Assembly: GCA_002373875.1 (NCBI GenBank)
Contig: DFKQ01000035.1
Location: 1 to 5,232 of the forward strand
Direction: 5' to 3'
Length of the DNA: 5,232 nt
Source: Lachnospiraceae bacterium UBA3641
Lineage (GTDB): Bacteria; Bacillota; Clostridia; Lachnospirales; Lachnospiraceae
Under the pieces are notes generated by a model. It ran no database searches. It was not told where the DNA came from and saw only the letters and a list, made by a program, of their open reading frames with translations. Position numbers and translations under genes: made by a program. Numbering within the stretch: position 1 is the stretch's first letter; each line of letters opens with the position of its first letter. Positions 1 to 5,232 of the stretch are shown piece after piece.

Positions 1-2680
1 CATGGACCGGCTCCATGTATACAGGTTCATCGTAAGCGGGTTCCTCATATGCCTCCTCTTCATACGATGCTTCTTCATAAGAGGGCTCCTCAAACAGGGA
101 GATGTCCGGCATACCCTCTCCGAAGGAGTACTCATCTATTTCAGCATCGTAAGAAGGTTCATAGACCGGTGCATCGTCATAAGCCTCCTCTTCATAGGCG
201 GGATCATCATATGTCTCCTCTTCATAAGCGGGATCATCATATGTCTCCTCCACGTATGAAGGCTCATCATAGTCAGCTTCCTCTTCCTCTTTATTCTCCG
301 CTTCCAGGAAGAAATCGTCACTCAGTGAAAAGCCCAAAGCATGGGCGGCACTTGTGAAGCTTGCCTTGGTCGTGCTGTCAAAAGCCCGGGGACTTGATGC
401 AGGGCTCCGGCCGTGCGTATCTTCACCGTACCCATCCGCCGGTTCACTGTGTTCCTGCGCATATGCCTGTTCCTGCGGTTCATAAGAAGACTGTGCGTAT
501 TCAGTGTATTCTTCGGCAGGTTCATCGTACTCATCCACTGAGTATCCGTCCGCCGGCTCTTTGGAGTCATAATCCGTATACTCTTCTGCCGGCTCACTGT
601 AATCATCTTCCGTATACTCTTCTACCGGCTCATCGTAATTATCTTCAGCATATTCATCTGTTGACGCATAGTAATCTTCTTCGGAATATTCATCGGCAGA
701 CCCGCTGTACTCATCTCCGGTGTATCCTTCTGTTGATCCATCGTACTCATCTCCGGTGTGTCCTTCTGTTGATCCATCGTACTCATCACCGGTATATCCT
801 TCTGCCGATCCGTTATACTCTTCTTCCGTGTATTCCTCTATCGGTCCGTTATAGCCCCCAACAAGCTCGTTATATCCCTCTTCAGGTTCATTGTATTCCT
901 CAACAGGCGCGGATACGGGTGCAGGTGCCGGTGAACTGTATACGGGGGCCGGTGTTGGGCTGAGATCAAAGAATGAAAAATATCCTTCCGGCGATACATT
1001 TCCGCCCAGCATTTCCACGCCCTGTGCCACGGGTGCGGGTGCAGGGGCAGGGGCAGCTGCCGGCTCCGGTATGGCTGAATAAAGATCCTGCTCCTGATGC
1101 ATCATGGCATTTTCTCCGGCTGTTCCGGCATTCTGACCAGGCATGCCTCCTTCCCCTTCCATAACGGGCTCTTCAACGGCTTCTTCATTCTTCTTTACGA
1201 AGATAAGCTTCTTCGCTCTTGCTACAGCTCCCCATTCCATGGCTCCCGAAAGTAAGGACCCCGTCTCCTCTTTCCTCTCAACAATTCCGGTATCGGCGGA
1301 TACGGTGGCAAATAACTCCGGATGATGGTTCATATACATATAATTCAAACCGCAGCAGGCCGTGATAATCAGAATTTCAAACATGAAGAAGGTGCTCGCC
1401 TCATCGGTGGACCTGAAGAAGAGAACGATAAAGGAGGTGATGAGGGTGACAAATACCGGAACCGCAGCCTTATTCCTGTTTCTGAACATATAAAATGCGC
1501 ATGCTATTGACATTACCAGAACAAACATATAGCTCATCTGGGTCCCCAGCGAAAACCATGCGTTATGAGTCTGGGTATATGCTTCCCCTTCATCATTTAC
1601 GAGAAAATGATAATTGTCCCTTACGTTTGTATTCTGATTGTCCAGATTCTCGTTGAATTTACCAAACACCTCTCCGGCACTGTATTTCTCGGAGGTTTCA
1701 ACATTCACCGACAGCTTATAGCGTGAGAAGCCTCCCGATACCACTTCTCCAAGATCGGTTCCCAGTGAAACCGATTTGATAAAGGTAAGGATCAGCAGTA
1801 TAAGGACAAAGGCCGCCATGGATACCGCCGTCATTATCATGGGGTTCTTGTTCTCCTTCTTGTACCTGACAAAGGCATAAACCGCAAATACAAGCACGAA
1901 AATGATCATCAGCGGTTCAACAAAGCACAACAAGGCATTGGAAAGCCCGAAAAGTCCGGATAGTATCAGCTGCTGTCTTCTGTCTCCGTCATCTGCCTCA
2001 AGTATTATAAGCCACAGATCGATATTTAACAGAAGCAGCGCGCAGAAAAGCACTTCGCTTGAATAGGAATAAACGGCAAAGGACTGGGACGGAATAAATA
2101 CGGTACACATGGCCGCAATAATACCGCAGGCCCTGCCGGCTATCTTCCTGACCACCCTGTCCATAAGAAAGGCGGTAATAATGATCATGACCGCATTTAA
2201 TACGACCAGTAGCGACGGGAGCGCACCACCGATCCTGAAGAAAACAGACAGTATAAATGCATACAGATACTGGGAGGGATAGAAACACAGATGATTTATC
2301 ATATCCATTCCCTTATCCGCAAGTGCCCCCTCCATCATAAGGGTGGCTGCCCTGTATAAAACGGTTTCCTCACCCGGTACCGTCGATTTGTAAGCCATCC
2401 TGAATACAAGAAAAAGATATGACAAATGACACAGGAGAAGGATCTCAACAAAATTCCACATCCTGTTGTCCTTTACTTCTCCCGTGATCTCGATCAGCTT
2501 GGTGACCAGACTGAGCAGAACAAAGGCAAGTATCAATATCCCGCCGAAAATAATGATATAGAATACTCCGCCGCTTTGTACAATGATCTGGTTATAAACT
2601 GAAATAAAGAAGATATATCCCAGTACCACCAAGGATGCTATACTTATGATTTTTACATACAGATCCTTATTGGAATTCAT
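1..2680 (-). CDS. Polytopic membrane protein, GT-C/family 39-like glycosyltransferase with long acidic Tyr-rich C-terminal tail (3' end outside window)
   Basis: The frame is open for 893 codons from an ATG at 2680 and reaches the left edge without a stop, so the C-terminus is missing. Residues 1-450 hold about 11-12 hydrophobic segments (approx. 9-28, 39-60, 75-93, 154-172, 206-227, 238-271 as a pair, 282-300, 383-399, 405-422, 431-449). The loop after the third segment carries an acidic pair (GEET, E104-E105), then YPSQYLYAF at 134-142, resembling the first outer loop of ArnT/PMT-like enzymes, which transfer sugars from polyprenyl-phosphate carriers outside the membrane. Positive residues (DRVVRKIAGR, RYKKENK, RNRNK) place the loop at 301-382 outside and the tail inside. 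The tail has a basic stretch (RAKKLIFVKK, 488-497), Pro-Ala linkers (538-554, 574-593) and acidic repeats (595-893). An AAGAGAG three bases before the ATG is a weak ribosome site; metY ends 20 bases upstream. The membrane topology is clear; the glycosyltransferase assignment and its substrate are inference, and another GT-C-like or uncharacterised membrane protein is possible. Confidence 0.7.
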   Translation of the reverse strand, partial: MNSNKDLYVKIISIASLVVLGYIFFISVYNQIIVQSGGVFYIIIFGGILILAFVLLSLVTKLIEITGEVKDNRMWNFVEILLLCHLSYLFLVFRMAYKSTVPGEETVLYRAATLMMEGALADKGMDMINHLCFYPSQYLYAFILSVFFRIGGALPSLLVVLNAVMIIITAFLMDRVVRKIAGRACGIIAAMCTVFIPSQSFAVYSYSSEVLFCALLLLNIDLWLIILEADDGDRRQQLILSGLFGLSNALLCFVEPLMIIFVLVFAVYAFVRYKKENKNPMIMTAVSMAAFVLILLILTFIKSVSLGTDLGEVVSGGFSRYKLSVNVETSEKYSAGEVFGKFNENLDNQNTNVRDNYHFLVNDEGEAYTQTHNAWFSLGTQMSYMFVLVMSIACAFYMFRNRNKAAVPVFVTLITSFIVLFFRSTDEASTFFMFEILIITACCGLNYMYMNHHPELFATVSADTGIVERKEETGSLLSGAMEWGAVARAKKLIFVKKNEEAVEEPVMEGEGGMPGQNAGTAGENAMMHQEQDLYSAIPEPAAAPAPAPAPVAQGVEMLGGNVSPEGYFSFFDLSPTPAPVYSSPAPAPVSAPVEEYNEPEEGYNELVGGYNGPIEEYTEEEYNGSAEGYTGDEYDGSTEGHTGDEYDGSTEGYTGDEYSGSADEYSEEDYYASTDEYAEDNYDEPVEEYTEDDYSEPAEEYTDYDSKEPADGYSVDEYDEPAEEYTEYAQSSYEPQEQAYAQEHSEPADGYGEDTHGRSPASSPRAFDSTTKASFTSAAHALGFSLSDDFFLEAENKEEEEADYDEPSYVEETYDDPAYEEETYDDPAYEEEAYDDAPVYEPSYDAEIDEYSFGEGMPDISLFEEPSYEEASYEEEAYEEPAYDEPVYMEPVH
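8..82 (-). repeat. Five tandem copies of a 5-residue acidic Tyr repeat at the left edge
   Basis: Residues 867-891 read SYEEA, SYEEE, AYEEP, AYDEP, VYMEP. This is the same 5-residue pattern as the block at 155-274, resumed after a short non-repetitive segment that includes MPDISLFEE (857-865). The array may continue beyond the window. Confidence 0.8.
155..274 (-). repeat. Acidic Tyr repeat of 10 (2 x 5) residues inside the membrane protein
   Basis: Residues 803-842 read as DYDEPSYVEE, TYDDPAYEEE, TYDDPAYEEE, AYDDAPVYEP, which also resolves into a 5-residue period [ASTD]-Y-[DE]-[DE]-[PE]. The middle two copies are nearly identical DNA (185-214 and 215-244, one mismatch in 30 bases), again suggesting recent duplication. 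It is separated from the 12-residue repeat by a non-repetitive stretch. Confidence 0.87.
497..898 (-). repeat. About 11 tandem copies of a 12-residue acidic Tyr repeat inside the membrane protein
   Basis: Residues 595-728 of the membrane protein fall into 12-residue units, for example EYDGSTEGYTGD, EYSGSADEYSEE, DYSEPAEEYTDY and EYDEPAEEYTEY. The approximate consensus is [ED]-Y-[DNS]-[GE]-[SP]-[AT]-[ED]-[EG]-Y-[TS]-[EG]-[DE], with Tyr at positions 2 and 9. The period holds without a gap from 609 to 728; one extra unit at 595-606 is separated by two residues. Two weaker copies follow to about residue 754 (near base 419). The DNA period is 36 bases. Confidence 0.88.
707..814. repeat. 36-base direct repeat, three copies, two nearly identical
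   Basis: Copies begin at 707, 743 and 779. The first two match at 35 of 36 bases; the one difference (724 versus 760) changes Tyr to His in the encoded repeat. The third copy matches at about 30 of 36. Since the repeat's other copies have diverged widely, this pair looks like a recent duplication by slippage or unequal recombination. Confidence 0.9.
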
Positions 2681-2700
2681 ATACTCTCTTAATTATTTAT

Positions 2701-3978
2701 TCATGCCAATGCCTGTTCGAGATCGGCGATTATATCATCCGCATTTTCGATCCCGACGGAGAACCTGATAAGGTCAGGCTGTACTCCCGCTTCAAGCAGC
2801 TGTTCGTCACTCATCTGACGGTGAGTGTGTGATGCCGGATGCAGCACGCATGACCTTGCATCAGCCACATGTGTGACTATGCTTATAAGCTTGAGCTTAT
2901 CCATAAAGTCAATGCTTGCCTGCCTTCCTCCCTTAATGCCGAAGCACATCACGCCACAGGTACCGTTCGGCATGTATTTCATTGCCAGTTCATGATATTT
3001 ATCATCCGCAAGGCCCGGGTATGATACCCATGCAACCTTCTCATGATTCTTAAGGTAAGTGGCTGCCTTAAGGGCATTCTCGCAGTGGCGGGGAACCCTT
3101 AAATGAAGAGTCTCAAGGCCGACATTCAGCAGGAATGCATTCTGCGGCGCCTGAATGGAACCAAGATCCCTCATAAGCTGCACCGTAGCCTTGGTTATAT
3201 AAGCCCCCTTGCCGAACTTCTTGGTATAGGTCAGACCATGATAGCTCTCATCGGGCGTTGTAAGTCCCGGGAACTTATCGGCATACTTCTCCCAGTCGAA
3301 ATTACCGCTGTCAACAATGGCACCACCCACACACATTGCATGACCATCCATGTACTTGGTCGTCGAATGGGTGACTATGTCCGCACCCCACTCAAAAGGC
3401 CTGCAGTTAATGGGCGTGGCAAATGTATTGTCAATGATAAGGGGAACCCCGTGTGAATGAGCGGCCTTGGCGAACTTCTCGATATCAAGTACAACCACCG
3501 CGGGATTGGCAATGGTCTCGGCCAGAACACACTTGGTATTATCCTTAAACAGGCTGTTTATCTGATCGATATCCGCATCGGGATCGACAACGGAGCACTC
3601 GATGCCCATCTTCTTCATCGTTATGGTCAGGAGGTTGAAGGTTCCTCCGTAAACCTTGGATGACATGATAACATGATCACCCGCCTCGGCAATATTGAAC
3701 ACGGCATAATAATTGGCCGCCTGACCGGAAGATGTGAGCATTGCGGCAACACCGCCTTCAAGAGCCCGTATCTTATCAGCAACATAATCATTGGTGGGAT
3801 TCTGGAGCCTTGTATAGAAATACCCTTCATCCTCAAGGTCGAACATGCGCCCCATTGCCTCGGACGTGTCGTACTTAAAGGTTGTACTCTGGTAAATGGG
3901 CAATACCCTGGGCTCACCCGTTGAAGGCTTCCATCCTGCCTGTACACACAAGGTTTCTATATTGTAATTGTCATTCAT
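2701..3978 (-). CDS. metY: O-acetylhomoserine sulfhydrylase (O-acetylhomoserine aminocarboxypropyltransferase), PLP-dependent
   Basis: Complete at 425 residues, the usual length for this family. It belongs to the Cys/Met metabolism PLP-dependent (fold type I) group and makes homocysteine from O-acetyl-L-homoserine and sulfide, the direct sulfhydrylation route to methionine, in the cytoplasm. The N-terminus (IETLCVQAGW, then EPRVLPIYQSTT) is typical of MetY. Visible active-site elements are YTRLQNPT (Tyr55, Arg57, phosphate binding from the neighbouring subunit), SSGQAA at 83-88, Tyr110 (cofactor stacking), DNTFATP with Asp183 (pyridine nitrogen), and HSTTKY with Lys208 as the Schiff-base lysine. 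RFSVGIE near the C-terminus supplies the carboxylate-binding arginine. The ATG has GGGAGG ten bases upstream. It lies 21 bases after the CYITTA-box gene and 20 bases before the membrane protein gene, suggesting co-transcription. Related cystathionine gamma-synthases and lyases are shorter and lack this N-terminal pattern; O-acetylserine use as a side activity cannot be excluded. Confidence 0.95.
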   Translation of the reverse strand: MNDNYNIETLCVQAGWKPSTGEPRVLPIYQSTTFKYDTSEAMGRMFDLEDEGYFYTRLQNPTNDYVADKIRALEGGVAAMLTSSGQAANYYAVFNIAEAGDHVIMSSKVYGGTFNLLTITMKKMGIECSVVDPDADIDQINSLFKDNTKCVLAETIANPAVVVLDIEKFAKAAHSHGVPLIIDNTFATPINCRPFEWGADIVTHSTTKYMDGHAMCVGGAIVDSGNFDWEKYADKFPGLTTPDESYHGLTYTKKFGKGAYITKATVQLMRDLGSIQAPQNAFLLNVGLETLHLRVPRHCENALKAATYLKNHEKVAWVSYPGLADDKYHELAMKYMPNGTCGVMCFGIKGGRQASIDFMDKLKLISIVTHVADARSCVLHPASHTHRQMSDEQLLEAGVQPDLIRFSVGIENADDIIADLEQALA

Positions 3979-3988
3979 TCCGCATAAT

Positions 3989-3994
3989 CCTCCC
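3989..3994 (-). promoter_or_regulatory. Ribosome binding site of metY
   Basis: GGGAGG on the minus strand lies 10 bases before the metY ATG, slightly long spacing. It falls within the 21-base gap after the upstream gene's stop codon, which suits independent re-initiation within an operon. Confidence 0.7.
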
Positions 3995-3999
3995 GATCA

Positions 4000-4749
4000 T
4001 TACATATATCTGTCCCTGAGGGAATAAACCATATCCGAATACAGCTTCCTGCACTCCTCGTTGTTGCCTGCTTCGATAAGATTTATGCAGGGACTTATAT
4101 ATCTGTCAAAGATATCCCTGTAAGTATCCGCCGATCCGTCTGTCTTGTTGATCCTGTTTACGATGGTGGGAGCGATATCGTAATAAGTCTCCACCACTTC
4201 CCTGCCCTCGTCGCTGTTAAGCAGATAACCGTCCCTGTAATTTCTTAATGTCTGAAGCTCGTAACAGTCATCGTCCTTTTTGAGGCTCCTGCACACCGCC
4301 GTTGTAATATAGCACAGCTTACGCTTGAATCCGCCGTCTATTTCTTCAAAGGTACCGACGGACAGCTTCGTTCCCTTAAAGGAATCATTCCATGCATCCG
4401 CCATGACCTGCGCCAGCTCCTTACAGGATTCACGTCCCGCGTTCACGAGCGCCGGAAACAAATAAACCGTAAGGACCATATTATTATCGATGAGAAAATG
4501 CTCCTTCTCGGACCTCTTGCCAAGCTTATCGTATTCACCCTTTGCAAGGGCGGCAAAATCACCTGCAAGTCCCATTAAATATGCCCTCTTGTCTTCACTT
4601 GATGTATAAGCTTCATCTATGCATGAAAAAAGGGAGCTGTATCTGTCACAATAATCCTTAAACGCGTCCTTATAGGCATCCTTATTGAACTGCTTCATAA
4701 GAGGCAGATTGTTGAAAAGCATGCCGGAAAGCTCTGTATTTATGTCCAT
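4000..4749 (-). CDS. Conserved hypothetical protein with C-terminal CYITTA (CFI-box-like) domain
   Basis: 249 residues, soluble, without signal peptide or membrane segment. The ATG at 4749 is preferred over an in-frame TTG at 4767 because AAAGGA lies seven bases before the ATG, while nothing like a ribosome site precedes the TTG. The N-terminal two thirds appear mostly helical and match no family I recognise. From residue 146 comes CYITTAVC, then DDDCYELQTLRNYRDGYLL (160-178) and EVVETYYDIAPTIVNRI. This order (C-[FY]-I-[AT]-T-A, then LR-x-[FY]-RD-x-x-L, then YY-x-x-[AS]-P) matches the small 'CFI-box' C-terminal module that recurs at the ends of many unrelated bacterial proteins and is frequent in Lachnospiraceae hypotheticals. 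Its biochemical role is not established to my knowledge. Eight cysteines (34, 43, 109, 146, 153, 162, 221, 233) are present, three of them clustered in the box. It is the likely first gene of the unit with metY and the membrane protein. Confidence 0.85.
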   Translation of the reverse strand: MDINTELSGMLFNNLPLMKQFNKDAYKDAFKDYCDRYSSLFSCIDEAYTSSEDKRAYLMGLAGDFAALAKGEYDKLGKRSEKEHFLIDNNMVLTVYLFPALVNAGRESCKELAQVMADAWNDSFKGTKLSVGTFEEIDGGFKRKLCYITTAVCRSLKKDDDCYELQTLRNYRDGYLLNSDEGREVVETYYDIAPTIVNRINKTDGSADTYRDIFDRYISPCINLIEAGNNEECRKLYSDMVYSLRDRYM

Positions 4750-4756
4750 TTTGCTA

Positions 4757-4762
4757 TCCTTT
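4757..4762 (-). promoter_or_regulatory. Ribosome binding site deciding the start of the CYITTA-box gene
   Basis: AAAGGA on the minus strand sits seven bases before the ATG at 4749. This selects that ATG over the TTG at 4767, which would have this site inside its own coding sequence. Confidence 0.7.
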
Positions 4763-4778
4763 ATCAATTAATTAAAGC

Positions 4779-4807
4779 TATATCGTTCCAGCACCAACCC
4801 GGCTCAA
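4779..4807 (-). promoter_or_regulatory. Possible promoter for the CYITTA-box/metY/membrane protein unit
   Basis: On the minus strand TTGAGC (4802-4807) and GATATA (4779-4784) are separated by 17 bases, the preferred sigma-70/SigA spacing, but the second element matches TATAAT at only about three of six positions. An alternative pair is TTGGTG (4792-4797) with TTTAAT (4771-4776), 15 bases apart. Neither is strong. The placement, 30-60 bases before the start codon, is reasonable. Confidence 0.25.
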
Positions 4808-4822
4808 AATGCTCCGCATTTT
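4806..4822. repeat. Inverted repeat, 7-base stem with 3-base loop
   Basis: AAAATGC-TCC-GCATTTT on the plus strand. It is flanked by weaker outer pairing (ACCAA at 4793-4797 with TTGGT at 4830-4834, plus CCG/CGG), giving an imperfect extended hairpin across 4793-4834. On the plus strand the right arm runs into five T, but no plus-strand gene ends here. On the minus strand no T-run follows the stem, so a terminator role is doubtful. Confidence 0.6.
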
Positions 4823-4832
4823 TCGCGGCTTG

Positions 4833-4847
4833 GTATTGTTCCAATAC
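4833..4847. repeat. Inverted repeat, 6-base stem with 3-base loop
   Basis: GTATTG-TTC-CAATAC, a perfect six-pair stem immediately beside the extended hairpin at 4793-4834. Both have 3-base loops, so in RNA they could stack as adjacent hairpins. Confidence 0.6.
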
Positions 4848-4852
4848 ATGTC

Positions 4853-4916
4853 TACAGCAATCATGTCTCTTACGTGCAAGCACGACGATCCATGTTTTCT
4901 GTATCCATGTGCTGTA
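4853..4916. repeat. Inverted repeat TACAGCA/TGCTGTA enclosing CATG and an inner palindrome
   Basis: TACAGCA (4853-4859) and TGCTGTA (4910-4916) are perfect inverted copies. Just inside each arm lies CATG (4862-4865 and 4906-4909), extending the pairing with a two-base bulge. A second, off-centre palindrome CGTGC-AA-GCACG occupies 4873-4884. The region could be a nested RNA structure after yebC or a regulator-binding site. Confidence 0.55.
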
Positions 4917-4921
4917 ACGAA

Positions 4922-5232
4922 TTACTCATCCCAGTTGTGGTAAACAGCCTGTACATCATCGTCTTCATCAAGAAGATCGAGGGTCTTCTGAATGTTCCTG
5001 ATGGCTGTTTCATCGGTAAGGGTAACCCATGTCTGGGGGATCATTGTAACCTCGGCTTCCGCCATCTTAATTCCCTGCTCCTCAAGAGCCTGCCTTACCT
5101 GCGAGAAGGAATCCGGATCTGTAAGGATCTCGTAGCTGTCCTCCTCATCCGAGAAATCCTCGGCGCCTGCATCAAGAGCGGCCATCATAAGATCATCCGG
5201 ATCCATGTCGCACTCTTCCTTGTCGATGATGA
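4922..5232 (-). CDS. yebC: YebC/TACO1-family protein, C-terminal part (5' end outside window)
   Basis: The last 102 residues are present and the frame stays open to the right edge, so roughly the first 140 of about 240 residues are missing; the internal ATG at 5206 is not the true start. Family features visible are DPDDLMMAALDAGAEDF, YEILTDPDSF, the strongly conserved EVTMIPQTWVTL, and the C-terminal DDDVQAVYHNWDE, which corresponds to the family ending DDDVQ-x-VYHN-[FL]. The protein is cytoplasmic and acidic. YebC proteins were long annotated as transcriptional regulators (E. coli YebC, Pseudomonas PmpR), while mitochondrial TACO1 and some bacterial members act in translation; which applies here cannot be told from this fragment. 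It ends with TAA, 172 bases before the next start, and no clear terminator follows. Confidence 0.93.
   Translation of the reverse strand, partial: IIDKEECDMDPDDLMMAALDAGAEDFSDEEDSYEILTDPDSFSQVRQALEEQGIKMAEAEVTMIPQTWVTLTDETAIRNIQKTLDLLDEDDDVQAVYHNWDE

Larger units (their letters stand above)
4750..4921 (-). other. Gene-free, repeat-dense interval between yebC and the metY unit
   Basis: These 172 bases contain no coding frame I can support. They hold at least four short inverted repeats (listed separately) and four ACATG copies. No hairpin is followed by a proper T-run in the direction of yebC transcription, so no confident terminator for yebC is seen. The conserved cores of SAM, T-box or other methionine-related leaders are not recognisable. 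The left end carries the candidate promoter and the ribosome site of the next gene. Confidence 0.7.

Noticed and set aside
155..898. CRISPR-like array suggested by regular repeats
   Set aside because: The repeats are contiguous coding repeats in a single open frame, with no spacers and periods that are multiples of three.
361..963. A 200-residue plus-strand open frame rich in His, Leu, Thr and Arg repeats
   Set aside because: It is the antisense shadow of the acidic Tyr repeat; its periodicity follows entirely from the 36-base repeat, and the minus-strand frame is continuous with a convincing membrane protein.
1998..2288. A 96-residue minus-strand open frame
   Set aside because: It overlaps the membrane domain of the large gene in another frame and resembles no protein; the large frame is uninterrupted here.
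3103..3924. Three plus-strand open frames opposite metY, and a minus-strand one at 3627-3947
   Set aside because: All overlap the well-supported metY gene and have no recognisable features or suitable ribosome sites.
3971..3985. Minute frame (Met-Arg-Asn-Glu-stop) overlapping the metY start
   Set aside because: Its ATG is only three bases from GGAGG, too close for efficient initiation, and such overlaps arise easily by chance.
4750..4767. Extension of the CYITTA-box gene to a TTG at 4767
   Set aside because: The ribosome site AAAGGA would lie inside the coding region and none precedes the TTG.
4806..4823. Intrinsic terminator at the AAAATGC hairpin
   Set aside because: The stem is AT-rich and short; in the yebC direction it is followed by GAGCC rather than T residues, and no plus-strand gene needs it.
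4750..4921. SAM riboswitch or T-box upstream of the metY unit
   Set aside because: These are common before clostridial methionine genes, but I see none of their conserved cores and no following intrinsic terminator; the interval is also short for a T-box.

Overview
The window looks like chromosomal DNA from a clostridial Firmicute, most likely of the Lachnospiraceae. The grounds are mid-range base composition, strong GGAGG-type ribosome binding sites, and a gene set of MetY, YebC and a CYITTA-box protein. The organism call is inference from family resemblance; no marker gene here fixes it. Every gene supported by the sequence lies on the minus strand, so the window reads right to left.

From right to left: (1) the C-terminal 102 residues of a YebC/TACO1-family protein (4922-5232), cut by the right edge. 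(2) A 172-base gene-free interval (4750-4921) unusually rich in short inverted and direct repeats, probably holding the promoter and leader of the next genes. (3) A 249-residue soluble protein of unknown function with a CYITTA box (4000-4749). (4) metY, O-acetylhomoserine sulfhydrylase (2701-3978). (5) A large polytopic membrane protein resembling GT-C fold (family 39-like) glycosyltransferases (1-2680). It is open for 893 codons without a stop and runs off the left edge. Its last ~300 visible residues form an extreme acidic, tyrosine-rich tail built from a 12-residue repeat followed by a 5-residue repeat.

The three complete starts are separated by only 21 and 20 bases (CYITTA protein to metY to membrane protein), so these genes probably form one transcription unit. 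No functional link between homocysteine synthesis and the membrane glycosyltransferase is obvious; co-transcription may be incidental. yebC is separated from this unit by the structured interval and is probably transcribed separately.

The least explained items are the periodic acidic tail of the membrane protein, with its embedded hydrophobic islands, and the repeat-dense interval at 4750-4921. No RNA gene, CRISPR array, insertion sequence or recognised riboswitch is seen.
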